A stretch of 64,000 bases of DNA, taken from positions 12,423,501 through 12,487,500 of the forward strand of contig JARDYH010000001.1 in the NCBI GenBank assembly GCA_029215795.1, in the 5' to 3' direction. Shown here piece after piece: positions 53,513 to 64,000 of this stretch (position 1 is the stretch's first letter; the number at the start of each line of letters is the position of its first letter). Below the pieces are notes generated by a model that made no database searches, was not told the origin of the DNA, and saw nothing but the letters and a program-made list of their open reading frames with translations. The DNA comes from Anniella stebbinsi. Taxonomy: Eukaryota > Chordata > Lepidosauria > Squamata > Anniellidae. The position numbers and the translations under genes were made by a program.

Positions 53513-54799
53513 GTCCACCATTAGCAAAATACATTAGGATTTGCCAGTTTGATTTTCTACATATGGCACGGGGAATAATAATTCTTACGATTTTTAAAAG
53601 GATAGTTGTAAATGAACCCAACACATGGTATCTTTATTCTTCACCTCCAGGGGAGCTGATCACACTATATTTATGACACATCTCTTCCGTTTGTTTTGTG
53701 AAAAGCCATTGGGAGAATCCAGTGGTGTAGCAGGCAATTTCAGCCTTGTACTTTGCTGTTAAACTTAAAATAATAATAAACACACCTCCGTTGTCCTTAC
53801 ATGAGCTGCCGGTACCTTTTCCCAGTCAAAGTGAACACTTTCTGTGTATTTAAAAGGAAGGCATCCATTATTCATCTATAAAAGCTTAGAGTTAGGCTAA
53901 AATGCACGAAGAGAAAAGCAAAGATTACAAAAGGAGATTTCACATCAAAGTAGACCTAGGAGGAAACCAAGCTTAAGCTAGTGATGGCAGCAGCTTTCTG
54001 CTTTCAAGTTTGCAAAGTCTTTGTATTTGGGGGAGGGACTTTAAAACAAAGGGTTTCGTGTGTGTGTGTTTTCCTCCATGGCATAAAAAGCCCCAACCGA
54101 AAACTGGATCTTTATCTGCTATGTTCTGGAATGTATTTATCAGAGCACTGTAGTCTATTCCTGGCAATAACTAGACATATTGGCTTCATTCAGGTTTCCC
54201 AAAGGTGACGTGGTGCATACGTTGATCTTTTCCTCTCTTTTTTAAGAAATGGTGTGTGTGTGTGTGTGTGGGGGGGGGAAAATGAGACCCTTCTGGTGTT
54301 TTTTGAGCCTTTGGTTTATATCAAAGTTGTACTGGGATGCTGCTATTCTATACCAAGGCTCTCAGATGATGGGTGAATTGTTCTTTAGCTGCAGGACACC
54401 AAAGAGTGCAAGATTATTATTATTATTGTTATTGTTATTATTATGTTGCAAGGGGGAAGAGGTTCGGCAGCATGTGTACATCTCAGAAACGTGCAGGAAA
54501 AATGTGAACTATTGAAAATGCACACAGATATGTTTTGATCAACGGGTGAAGAATGTGTAAGTTTCAAAGATGTACATATCTGATCCATCTATTAGGAAAA
54601 ATATGCACAGATTTTCAAGTTAAAAAAGAAGATGCTTGCAAGCTCAAATAGACTCAAGGCAGAATGAGCTTTGAGGTGGAATTTGGAGAATTTTCACAAG
54701 ATTGAGTTTTGCAGCTTTGCGTATCACTACCTACTCCCTGCAGTGGGTTTTTTTAAACCTTGTTTTCCTGCAGCCAGGCTCCAGTACTGGAAATCAGCT
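53513..54799. other. Unassigned sequence with small simple repeats
   Basis: (GT)n then G run at 54251-54278 and (ATT)n at 54412-54444. No gene. Confidence 0.4.
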
Positions 54800-54908
54800 A
54801 GGGCAACCTTCCCTCATCTGGTGTCCTCTAGATGTAGTGGACTACAGCTCCCAGCATCCTCCAGCTGGGGGACACTGAGAGTTGTAGTCCAACAGATCTG
54901 GAGGGCAT
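54800..54908. repeat. Palindromic ACTACAGCTCCCAGC-type element
   Basis: GTGGACTACAGCTCCCAGCA pairs with GAGAGTTGTAGTCCAACAGA around CCTCCAGCTGGGGG, with CCTCTAGATG versus ATCTGGAGGGC at the outside. Confidence 0.65.
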
Positions 54909-54911
54909 AAC

Positions 54912-55585
54912 TAGGGGTGTGCACACCAAAAAAATATAGTCATTTATCATTACCGTCATTTCGGACCAAAACAATTATCATCTTCATTCATATCATAGGT
55001 GAACCCTATTGTCTTCATGATAATTATCGTGAAAAAATGATATTTTTGCAGCCCCATTTTAAAAGAAAAAAATGCCTATAACTTCTGTATTTTAAAAGTT
55101 AGAGGCTTGAAACTTGGTCACAGTGCTTATGGAGTATGCCTAAGTAGGTGTATGAAATTTGAGATCGATCCCTCCAACCCTCGATTTTATATGAATTTTT
55201 AAAAGACTATTTCTGTTCTGACAGGTCTGAATGAACGCACGTGGCGAGCTGTCATTCTGATCTTTCAGAACTGAAATTATCTTTAATAAATTAATATAAA
55301 ATCAAGGGTTGGAGGGATCGATCTCAAATTTCATACACATACTTAGGCATACCGTATAAGCATTGTGACCAAGTTTCAAACCTCTAACTTTTAAAATACA
55401 GAAGTTATAGGTATATTTATATGGCAGTCCGATAAAACAATAAAATTGTTCAAAAATTATCGTCTCCAATATTATCGTAGGTTTTTCTATCGTATCATTA
55501 TCGTTAAACACATTTTTTATGTTTTTATCATACATTTTATCATACATTTTTATCATACATTTTAATGATACGATATACATCCCTA
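54912..55585. mobile_element. Foldback hAT-like element (674 bp) with about 118-bp arms
   Basis: Termini TAGGGGTGTGCACACC and ATATACATCCCTA are of the same type as the elements at 10010 and 56142. Inside, 55075-55191 (CTATAACTTCTGTATTTTAA ... AACCCTCGATTTTATAT) pairs with 55294-55411 with few mismatches around a loop of about 100 bases. AT-rich TATCAT/ATGATA words fill the subterminal zones. No transposase and no clear 8-bp duplication. Confidence 0.65.
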
Positions 55586-56133
55586 ATAAGAACATAAGAA
55601 CAATGAAGGATCCAACCAAGTGTCCATCTAGTCCAGCACATAGTGGACAACCAGCTGTCATCAGGAAACCTACAAGTAGGACACGGTGCAACAGCACCCT
55701 CCCACCCAACTTCCCTAGCAACTGGTGTATTTAGACTTACTGCCTCTGATGCTGGAGGTAGCACATAGCCATCAGGACTAGTAGCCATTGATAGCCTTCT
55801 CCTCCAGGAATTTATCCAACCCCCTTTTTAAGCCATCCAACTTGGTGGCCATCACCACATCTTGTGATAGTGAATTCCAACTATGTGCTGTATGAAGAAG
55901 TCCTTCTTTTTATCTGTCCTACATCTCCCACCAATCAGCTTCAGGGGATGATTCTGGGTTATAGTATTATGGGAGAGGGAGAAAAATGTCTCCCTATCGA
56001 CATTTACCCCACCATGCATCATTTCGTACACCTCTATCATGTCTTCTCTTGGCCTCCTTCCCCCCTCCCCCAAGCTAAACAATCCCAGTTGTTGTAACCT
56101 TCCCTCATAGGGAAGATGCTGCAGCCCCTTGAT

Positions 56134-56141
56134 CCTTTTAG
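56134..56141. repeat. 8-bp target-site duplication of copy B (CCTTTTAG), left
   Basis: CCTTTTAG precedes the terminus and is repeated exactly at 57193-57200. The host CR1 has it once (the related copy reads CATTTTAG at about 63271). Confidence 0.95.
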
Positions 56142-57192
56142 TAGGGATGTGCACTGGATCGGACCCGATCCACGATCCGAGTCCGGTCCAGTGGGAAATC
56201 GGATAAATTATCCGATTTCCGATCCGACAGCTGGATCGGCCGATCCAATCCGAACCGGTCCGAAAAGGCTCTGAACCGGTTCGGCGGATCGGCGGATCGG
56301 CGGGTGCCCACTGGCGCCCACCGCCACTTCCATTGGTGGGCGCCAGCGGGCGCCCGCCGATGAAAGTGGACAGCGGGGGGGGGAGGAGGGGGGCGCTTAC
56401 CTTTCCGGCCCGTCCGCTCCCGTCCGGCGCCGGCGGCTACTACCAGCGGGCTCCGCGGCCTGCTCCAGGGTGACGCGCTGGGTGATGTCATCACCCGGCG
56501 CGCTACTCTAGAGCAGGCCGCGGAGCCCGCTGGTAGTAGCCGCCGGCGCCGAACGGGAGCGGACGGGCTGGGAAGGTAAGCAGGGGGTGCACAGAGGGGA
56601 GGAGGGGGCGCACGGAGGGGAGGAGGGGAGCCCTTACCTTCCCGGTCCGCCCGCTCCCGTCCGGCGCCGGCGGCTACTACCAGTGGGCTCCACGGCCTGC
56701 TCCAGGGTGGCGCGCCGGGTGATGTCATCACCCGGCGTGCTACACGAGAGCAAGCCGCAAAGCCGGCTGGCGGTAGCCGCCGGCGCCGGACGGGAGCGAA
56801 CGGCCCTAAAAGGTAAGCAGTGGCGGGGAAGGGGGTTTACCCCCCCCCCCCCGGAGCTGTCTGCTTCTATCCGCGGACGGCCCCAGGGGGGGTAGGGAGC
56901 GCGGGGGAGGGGGCTTACCTGCCGGGGCCGTCCACAGCGGATGGCCCCGGGGGGGGAGGGAGTTAGGCCCCCCCTCACCCACCCGCTGCCATTTTTTCCT
57001 CATAGACTTGCATTGCAATGCAAGTCTATGGGGAAAAAAATGGCGGCCGATTCAAAAATTTCCGATTTTTGGATCGGGATCGTACTCGATCCGGTCCGGG
57101 GGGCCTCCGATTTTGTCCGAACCGATCCGTGACAAAATTGGAGGTCCCGATCCGGGTCCCGATCCGATCCGGGGGGTCCGTGCACACCCCTA
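56142..57192 (-). mobile_element. Non-autonomous hAT-like transposon, GC-rich, copy B (1,051 bp)
   Basis: Termini TAGGGATGTGCACTGG and GTGCACACCCCTA, flanked by an exact CCTTTTAG duplication (second copy 57193-57200). It is an inverted relative of copy A: its right end (GGGGGGTCCGTGCACACCCC) is the complement of the left end of A, and its left end (GTGCACTGGATCGGACC) that of the right end of A. It carries two palindromic modules with centres at 56488 and 56725 (237 bp apart), against four in A. Outward AGGTAAG donors lie at about 56396 and 56633 (minus strand) and 56574 and 56810 (plus strand). No transposase frame. Confidence 0.93.
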
Positions 57193-57231
57193 CCTTTTAG
57201 TTACCCATTTCTGCACTTTTTCCAGCTCCAC

Positions 57232-57257
57232 TATATATATATATATATATATATATT
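57232..57257. repeat. (TA)n microsatellite
   Basis: Thirteen TA units inside the CR1 copy, at the place where relatives read GTAATATC, so it grew after insertion. Confidence 0.95.
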
Positions 57258-57316
57258 TCTAAGGTGTGGTGACCAGAACTGTACATGGTATTCTAAGTGT
57301 GGCCACCAGACCACAC

Positions 57317-57797
57317 TAGCTGGGGGAACGCTGTGCTACCTGTTTTCCAATCTTAGAGCCTGGCTGCAAGAAAACTAGATTTGAAAAGGCCAAGCTAGGA
57401 GGTACAGCCATTTTACATCAAGAATTATTTGGTGCATGGTGTCCCAAGCACACAATCCCAATGATTCTCTCCTGTCAAGTTTCTCTCCCTGGTCCTTTAT
57501 TTTCATTAATGCAGAAAACATGGATTTGGGAACAATATTTTTTTTCACTGAAGTAAGATGTAGTTGCTCCCTGAATGATACGGCAATCATTCAACAGTCA
57601 TTAAAAAGATCAGCATTTTTTTTTATGGAGAGATAAATCCCTCTGTGCTGAGGAGCTGCTCCATCACTCAGGCTAACACACGCAGCCTCTAATGCTTCTG
57701 CTTTTAATGTGCTGCGCATTAGTACGCCAAACATTGTCTGCTCAGTGTTCAGTAGAGGGCCTGCTTGCTCTACTACAATACAGTGTGAGAGTTGGAT
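57317..57797. other. Unassigned sequence
   Basis: No gene or named repeat. Confidence 0.35.
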
Positions 57798-58115
57798 TAG
57801 GCTGACCATATGAAAGGAGGACAGGGCTCATGTAACTTTAACAGTTGTAGAGAAAAGGGAATTTCAGCCAGTGTCATTTGTATGCAATTAGTTCCTGGTG
57901 AAATTCCCTCTTCATCACAACAGTTAAAGTTGCAGGGGCCCTGTCTCTTAACCATGTACAAAAGAAGGCAGGGCCCCTGCAACTTTAACTGTTGTGATGA
58001 AGAGGGAATTTCACCAGGAACTAATTGCATACAAATGACACTGGCTGAAACTCCCTTTTCTCTACAACTGTTAAAGTTACAGGAGCCCTGTCCTCCTTTT
58101 CATATGGTCAGCCTA
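57798..58115. mobile_element. Foldback MITE, dimer with alternative centre (318 bp)
   Basis: TAGGCTGACCATATG and CATATGGTCAGCCTA ends. The arms match the CAATTAGTTCCTGG subfamily. The centre is GGGCCCTGTCTCTTAACCAT, then GTACAAAAGAAGGCAGGGCC, a different asymmetric junction from that at 28594. Confidence 0.92.
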
Positions 58116-58821
58116 AGTTGGATGGCTTGTCTAGCACAGACGAGAAGGGGTGAGGGGGTGGAAGACAGAAAAGCCATCCGTCAAAAGATCCAGAAGTTAT
58201 GACAAACGGCGAGAACAAGGGAGCAGGGTGGACCTTTGACAATTCAGTGTTAAAAGCACTGGCGATTTTACTTGTCCCTTGCAACCAAGACCCAACAATG
58301 TTCACGAAGGGTGGCAAACCTGGTGTGTGTTTAACGTCTGTGGGCTTATGCCTTTTCCCTAGCCATGGAGATGTGAATGGCAGTTTACTGAAAGGGCAAA
58401 AATGTTGAAGAAATGGACTGTGGTGAAATATTTGTTCAGATATTTGACTCTAGGTAAATGGCATCCCCTCCATCACTGCCACTTCTGGTCCCAGTAGTCC
58501 TTGTTTCTCTGAGGTGGAGTGGGGGGTCAGCTGTCCAAAATATTAGCACAAAGGTCCCTTTGAAAATTTGATTCCCCCCCCCCCACATGCCCAGTCCCTG
58601 CATCCTTTCTTTCCTCCGAGAGCAAGCAGATCATGTTTGTTCCTTTGCTTGGGAGGATAGCAGACCATCACAAGAGATACCACTTCTCTTGACACCAGAG
58701 CTGTCCCAAGGCATACTGTTTCCTTAAGCACAGCCCAAATATCTCCTCAAACTGCTACGAATGATGCTCATCCTTGCCTCCATCTACCGCCACGCCTGCA
58801 CTGATGGGGCTTCCTGAAGCA
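58116..58821. other. Unassigned sequence
   Basis: No gene or named repeat. A C run lies at 58575-58584. Confidence 0.35.
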
Positions 58822-59405
58822 AGTTTCTTCTACCTGCTGCATGACACCTGCCATTTGTTATGGAATCGTCCCCGGGTGCTCCCTGTGCATTCACATGATG
58901 CACAGAGACTCCTGGGGTGAGAGGCGGGGTGGGCAGGAGTTTTCCCAGGGATAAGGGATTTTTCCCAGGGATAAGGTTTTTCCACGGTCCCGGGAACTTC
59001 CCTAAACCGTGGGAGATGTGGGTGCCCATACCACCTGGTGCCATACTTACTCGTGAGTAAGTGCGGCACCAGAAATGGGCACAGAGCCACGCAGTGCAGC
59101 TCTGTGACCATTAAGGAAGGGAGAAGCAAGCCCGCCATCTCCAGGATGGTAGGGGAGGGATGGCCCCCCTGATAACCGGATGTTCATTTGAAGGGAAAGA
59201 AAGTAAGAAACTTACCTTACTGATGGAGTGCAAGTGCTCTCCTCTCAGCTCCTTTGAAACAAAAATGGTGCCCGCAACTGTGCAGAATCCTGGGAGGAAG
59301 CCCGGATATTGCACTTCCTGTTTAGAAAGAAGAGAACGATCGTGGAAGCAGGTATGTCCGGGATCGTTTCCCCTCTCTCCCTCTATACCCATAGGTGTAG
59401 AAAAG
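58822..59405 (-). mobile_element. Non-autonomous DNA transposon with TTTCTACACC-like ends, copy 1
   Basis: The interior ATCGTCCCCGGGTGCTCCCT, ATGATGCACAGAGACTCC, CCCAGGGATAAGGGAT, GGTCCCGGGAACTTCC and GGCACAGAGCCACG is the reverse complement, in order, of the element at 61331-61781. The right end CCATAGGTGTAGAAAAGG carries the terminus. The left end (about TTTCTTCTACCTGC) is less clear. It includes a duplicated TTTTCCCAGGGATAAGG (58940-58976). Confidence 0.65.
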
Positions 59406-60349
59406 GACATTGCTTCTGCACATCCCTTGTCTCTTAGTCTTCCTCCCATTCGATATCACACAGTATTTTCTTGGCCTGCAAGGCAGCAGAAAAAAAAATC
59501 CTACTTACCTATAGCATCCACAATGATTTGTTTCAACATTCCATGACAAGCACTTCCCCCCCACCCCCACCCCCCTCAGAATGTTTAGAACATTTGTGAA
59601 CATTCCATGGCATCCCCATAGACATCAGTTGAAAAAGAAAATGTAGTATTCAGGGAAATATATTCAAACATTCGCATTTGTCCTCGCTATATGTTCATGC
59701 CTTGTTCGGTATGCTATTTGTAGCAAGATATTGTGCAAATCTTATGCATTGTTATCTTGCCAAAAAAAAAAAAAAGTTAGGCTTTGCATGTGTAGGGTGT
59801 TTAATAAAACGTGTGCTTTGGAGAACTATAAATAAACATGAAAATGCTTTTGACTGAAATTTAATGACCTTTGGCAAATCCTAGATACACCTTTGCTCCT
59901 GGAATGAACTGAGAGCTTGTGCATTTTGCTTAGTTCCAATTTAGCTACCGATGCTCAGGTGAGTCTGTCGACGAATCCATAGGGAATAGCATGCATTTTC
60001 TACAGAGTGATACATTTCCTACACATTCTGTATTCTGCTGTGTGGTTGCGATTAGCTGTTCTAGCAAGAGATGGTCCTCACCCAGGTGACCCAAATAATG
60101 TAGGTAAGTTGAAGAATCCAAATGGGATCCTTTTTAAGGGTTCAATTTGTATACTCATGTCCCAACTACAGCCCTTCGGTTAATCATTGTGGAACATGCA
60201 CGCAACATTAGAAGTGTAGCAAATGTCACCAGCCGATATTCATATCTTTCCTATACAACCCTTTAAAAATGCATTCTAAAAAACATTTTTAAAAGCCTTG
60301 TTTTTCCATTAGTGTTCTTCTTTTTTTCCCCCTTAAATTATTTTAGGTC
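59406..60349. other. Unassigned sequence
   Basis: A C-rich tract at 59557-59575 and an A run at 59762-59775. No gene. Confidence 0.35.
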
Positions 60350-60764
60350 TAGAGATGGGTAAACTTTTTGCTATGTCAAATTATTTTTTATGGATTTACC
60401 CAATTCATTTCTCTTGGACCCGGATGCAATTTGTGCTTGGATATCCACACATATCCCAACTGCAAATGTGTTACGCAAAAGAAAGGACATTTGGAAACAA
60501 CCACATCAACAACAACACAACCCTGCAAAGAAAAGAATTTTAAAATTTACAGAAACGTGTTTGGTCATGTGGACAAAGACACGCACCTTTGAAAAACGGA
60601 CCCAAAAATGCATCCTTTTGAGAGAGACAGAAAAAACACACTAAAAATGTATATAGATTTCTGTGGAGGAAACAAAAAATGATCAGAAACAAGATGGAAC
60701 CATCTTCATAGTATAAAACTGAGAACCTCAGTAAGATGAAACTTGACAGATCTGCCCATCCCTA
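60350..60764. mobile_element. Candidate hAT-like non-autonomous element (415 bp)
   Basis: TAGAGATGGGTAAAC at the left and TCTGCCCATCCCTA at the right are imperfect inverted repeats. Flanking octamers TTTAGGTC and ATCAGCTC agree at 5 of 8 positions, compatible with a decayed target duplication but not proof. The interior frames have no motif. Confidence 0.4.
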
Positions 60765-61330
60765 ATCAGCTCTCATTCTCGTCAATTAAACCAGTGACAT
60801 TTCAGTAGCTGTAGTTAAAATTAACCTTGATTTAGAATGGAAACATAAAGATAAACTGAGGTTAATCTAACATTTGAACTAAAGTTTCTGATCTTCTCCT
60901 CGCTGAGCTCCTGCAATGTATCTGGCCCAATCGCTCTGACACCAGCAAATAAATGTTCTGTCCAAAATATAAAACAATGCTTGGAAATGGTAAACTATCA
61001 ATATGGCTATGAGGAAGGCAAAATGCTCACATTGTTGAGGCCTATAGAATATGTAGGCGGGGATCCTTCCCTGTCCCGATAATCACCCTTTAAGCTTTCT
61101 TTATAGCAAGATAATGAGTGTCAATGTCCAGAAGTGGACTGGTAATGGTCAGTGATGGTAATACCATATCTACTGTTCAGGACACCCTATTTATAACCCA
61201 GGAGCAGACCAGAAGGAAACAGTCCCCATGTAGGTCCTGGCATCTGTTGGCTTCCAGGGTGTGACCTGGGCTACTGTGCAGCTGGCTGCTACACACAATA
61301 CAAAAGCCACTGACCCATCTCAACTAAGGC
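60765..61330. other. Unassigned sequence
   Basis: No gene or named repeat. Confidence 0.35.
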
Positions 61331-61781
61331 CTTTTCTACACCATAGGGGCCTAGAGGGAGGGAGGGGTGGCTATCCCAGAAGTACTTGCTTCCAGGATCG
61401 TCGCTTTAATCCACACCATAAGTATGATGACCTGGCTTCCTTCCAGGCCATTGCAAGTCACGGGCACCATTAATTTTTTGCTAGAAAATCCATGAACAGT
61501 GCACTTGTGCTCCAACGAACACCCCTCTCCCCGTCCCCTCTCCTCTGATGGGCACGGAGCCACGCGGATAAGCGCGGCAGCACCCGGGATGGGTGGACAC
61601 ATCTTCCGCGGTCTCGGGAAGTTCCTGGGACTGCGGAAGAATCAGGATTTCCCAGGGATCCCTTATCCCTGGCAAATTCTGTGCCTGTCCCCCCCACCTC
61701 TGGGAGTCCTTGTGCATCATTTGGACTCACAGGGACCAGCCAGGGGCGATCCCAGGAAAAAGGCCTGGTGTAGAAATGGTT
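61331..61781 (+). mobile_element. Non-autonomous DNA transposon with TTTCTACACC ends, copy 2
   Basis: Ends CCTTTTCTACACCATAGGGG and CCTGGTGTAGAAATGG are inverted repeats. The interior CGGGAAGTTCCTGGGACTGC, CCCAGGGATCCCTTATCCCT and GGACTCACAGGGACCAGCC is GC-rich, with short nested palindromes. It is in opposite orientation to copy 1. Confidence 0.7.
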
Positions 61782-62708
61782 GAAAAATCATTTCATTCAA
61801 ACCCTGCCCCCCACAACCCCTTCACAAGAACAAAGTTAAAAAGGGACTGGGGCTTGTTCTTAAAATCTCATTTTGCCTAAACAAACCAAAATACCCACAC
61901 ACCATTGCACCTTTATAAGCATAAAAACCATACTTTAATATCAAGCAAAGACACGCAGACATGCAATTTGTATCATTGTATAAAATGCCCCCTTTGGGAA
62001 ATTTCAGAGCTGAAAATCAAGAATGGATCCATCAAGCAAAAAGCTAGACAAGAATATATGGCTCTCGGGGGTCATGGGTGGTTGTGGGGTAGAGGAAAAA
62101 GGAGTCATTTGTTACTTTCAACAGCAACAGCAAAAAAGGCAAAGAAGAGTATGCATGAAACAGGAATGTGAGAATCGAATCTTTCCCCCTAGGACTTATA
62201 TCTCTTATTACGGACACAGTCTTTTATGCAGAGAGCGAGTTTGGAGACGATCTAGCCTCTGTCTATCAGTGCATCCCGTGATAGAATAGTTCTCCAAATG
62301 TGTAAGTGTTCTGCTGGAGGACAGCACAAGCTTCTTTCACTCTGTGGTGTGTGTGTGTGTGTGTGGTGGGAGTATGAAGGGCAATTAGGAGATGGGTATT
62401 TTCTGATTTGGCCCATTTCTGCATGGCTTCAGCTACTGGGGTCTGGAAAACTGGAGGAGTGGGTGGGCAGACAAACAGATGTGGATGAAAATTGAAGGCA
62501 TTTCCTTAAGAACTTCCAAAATGCTACCCTACAACATTGCATAGGTATTAATAGAAAGACTGTTCTGTACGGCCCTATATAGGGACGTTAGCATAAATGA
62601 GCTGAACCTCTCCTCTGCCATATCCGCTGGTTGCAAGGGTGCCAAACATTTCCATGGAGCTGGGAGAGGCAGAGGTGGTTGTCAGTACTACAAGAACCTT
62701 TAATTTTT
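61782..62708. other. Unassigned sequence with (GT)n
   Basis: A (GT)n tract lies at 62347-62365. No gene or named repeat. Confidence 0.4.
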
Positions 62709-63330
62709 AAGAACATAAGAAGTGACATGGTGGATCAGACTGAGGGTCCATCTAGCCCAGCACTCTGTTCACACAGTGGCCAACCAGGTGTTGACCACGG
62801 ACCATCAAAGCAGGACAGGGTGCAACAGCACTCTCCCACCCATATTCCCTAGCACTTGGTGCACACAGCCTTACTGCCTCATATCCTGGAGGTAGCACAT
62901 AACCATCAGGTCTAGTAGCAATTCATAGCCTTTTCCAGGAATTTATCCAACCCCCTTTTAAAGCCATCCAAATTGGTGGCCATCACTACAGCTTGTGGTA
63001 GTGATTGCCATAATTTAACTATGCTCTGTGTGAAGAAGTACTTCCTTTTATTTCTCCTGAACCCCCCACAAATCAAGTTCATGGGATGACCCCATTGAGT
63101 TCTAGTATTTAAAGAGAGGGAGAAAAATGTCCCCCTCTCCACATTCTCCACAACATGCATCATTTTGTACACCTTTATCATGTCTCCCCTTAGCCTCCTT
63201 TTTCCCAAGCTAAACAATCCCAGCTGTTATAACCTTACCTCATAGGGGAGATGCTCCAGACCCTTAATCATTTTAGTTGCCCTTTTCTGTACTTTTTCCA
63301 GCTTTGTAATATCTTTTTTTTAGGTGTGGT
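62709..63330 (-). pseudogene. CR1 LINE 3' region, reverse copy, uninterrupted
   Basis: In reverse a 101-codon frame reads MFSLGKRRLRGDMIKVYKMM, GTFFSLSLNTRT, LWQSLPQAVVMATNLDGFKR and GLDKFLEKA, the conserved CR1 C-terminus. The 3' end is the AAGAACATAAGAAG tail at 62709. It serves as the empty-site reference for the hAT insertion in the copy at 55587-57316. Confidence 0.95.
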
Positions 63331-63565
63331 TATTTATTTATTTTTAGTGTTCAGTCAAACCCACAAACACGGAGTATCTGAAATCTTTTGGAAGGTTCAT
63401 TGGGAACACTAAAAACACCCTCAACACCTTTGGGGATGAACAAAACGGTAATCCTCAGCCCTATTTTCAAACTAACATTTAGTTCCTGCCCATACCTTAC
63501 ACATTGGTGAAGGTATTTCTTTGCCTGCTGTATTAATTTCTTGTATTTTATGATTTTATCTATGT
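63331..63565. other. Unassigned sequence
   Basis: TTTATTTATTTATTTT at 63330-63346, otherwise nothing recognised. Confidence 0.35.
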
Positions 63566-63882
63566 TAGGCTGACCATATGAAAAGGAGGGCAGGGCTCAT
63601 GTAACTTTAACAGTTGTAGAGCAAAGGGGATTTCAGCCAGTGTCATTTGTATGCAATTAGTTCCTGGTGAAATTCCCTCTTCATCACAACAGTTAAAGTT
63701 GCAGGGGCCCTGTCTCTTAACCATGTACAAAAGAAGGCAGGGCTTCTGCAGCTTTAACTTTGTGATGAAGAGGGAATTTCACCAGGTTCTGCATATATAC
63801 CAATTACACCTGCTGAAATTCCCTTTTCTATGAAACTGTTAAAGATACAGGAGCCCTGCCCTCCTTTTCATATGGTCAGCCT
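63566..63882. mobile_element. Foldback MITE, chimeric dimer (317 bp)
   Basis: The left half is the CAATTAGTTCCTGG subfamily. The right half (ACCAGGTTCTGCATATATAC, CACCTGCTGAAATTC) is of the GCACCTGG type. The centre GTCTCTTAACCATGTACAAA is shared with 57798-58115. Ends TAGGCTGACC / GGTCAGCCTA. Confidence 0.9.
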
Positions 63883-63896
63883 AATCTATGTATTAT

Positions 63897-64000
63897 TACA
63901 TTTATATCACACCTTTTTTCCTACAAGGAATGCAAGGCAGCTTACACAATCCCCTTCTTTCCATTTTATCTTCACAACAACCCTGTGAGGTATGATAGGC
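63897..64000 (-). repeat. tRNA-SINE 3' portion, reverse copy, cut by the window end
   Basis: ATTTATATCACACC, AATGCAAGGCAGCTTACACA and CACAACAACCCTGTGAGGTA are the reversed tail and body of the Sauria-like SINE whose forward body (CACAGGATTGTTGTTGTGAG) is at 33100. Confidence 0.7.

Larger units (their letters stand above)
55587..57316 (-). pseudogene. CR1 LINE 3' region, reverse copy, split by hAT-like copy B
   Basis: In reverse a frame from 56154 encodes YEGRLQQLGLFSLGEG and REDMIEVYEMMHGGVNVDRE, the CR1 reverse transcriptase C-terminus. The 3' UTR ends at the AAGAACATAAGAAC tail (55587). The CR1 text is interrupted after GATCCTTTTAG at 56141 and continues at 57201 with TTACCCATTTCTGCACTTTT, TCCAGCTCCA, then AAGGTGTGGTGACCAGAACT. 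The undisturbed order is seen at 63258-63330 (ATCATTTTAGTTGCCC). Confidence 0.92.

Noticed and set aside
56138..56731. 197-codon minus-strand open frame
   Set aside because: Same reason: it lies inside copy B of the GC-rich element and repeats with its modules (the same PGAPPWSRPxSPLVVAAGAG text appears in several places).

Overview
The window looks like intergenic DNA from a squamate reptile, most likely a lizard. I find no host gene, no structural RNA gene and no bacterial feature. The assignment rests on the repeats. These are CR1 LINE 3' ends with an ATTCTATG-type tail, L2-like LINE 3' ends with AATAAATA or (ATT)n tails, L1 ORF2 3' fragments, an R4/Dong-like LINE fragment, two kinds of tRNA-derived SINE (one resembling Sauria SINEs), and many non-autonomous DNA transposons. 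Species cannot be fixed by reading alone. The long open frames either fall inside repeats or are no longer than chance would give in 64 kb.

Layout. 1-760 is a possible minus-strand LTR or terminal-exon remnant. 1.7-9.4 kb is mixed old sequence with a tRNA-SINE, an L1 3' end (5.5-6.4 kb) and an L2 3' end (6.7-7.1 kb). 10,010-11,573 is a very GC-rich element with 8-bp target duplications. 11.8-18 kb holds CR1, a foldback MITE, microsatellites and an L2 copy carrying an R4-like insertion. 18.7-23.1 kb has a probable solo LTR, two CR1 copies, nested MITEs and two abutting foldback MITEs. 26.5-38.8 kb contains CR1, SINE and MITE copies. 40.5-46.6 kb is a dense pile of L2, L1 and CR1 fragments. 47-55.6 kb has foldback MITEs, hAT-like elements and a SINE split by a LINE. 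55,587-57,316 is a CR1 copy split by a second, inverted copy of the GC-rich element. 57.8-64 kb holds two more foldback MITEs, an inverted pair of TTTCTACACC-type elements, another CR1 and a SINE cut by the window end.

The most interesting object is the GC-rich hAT-like element (10,010-11,573 and 56,142-57,192). It has TIRs of the form TAGGGRTGTGCAC, intact 8-bp target duplications in both copies, and internal palindromic modules, four in one copy with a 242-bp period and two in the other. Every module is centred on a CRE/ATF-like site. Every module also has a consensus 5' splice-donor motif about 80-95 bp out on each side, pointing outward. This could be a transposon carrying bidirectional promoter-plus-splice-donor cassettes, but that function is inference only.

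A second notable feature is a family of about 320-bp foldback MITEs. There are eight copies here. The dimeric copies are inverted dimers of a smaller element, and their centres have lost symmetry in two different ways.
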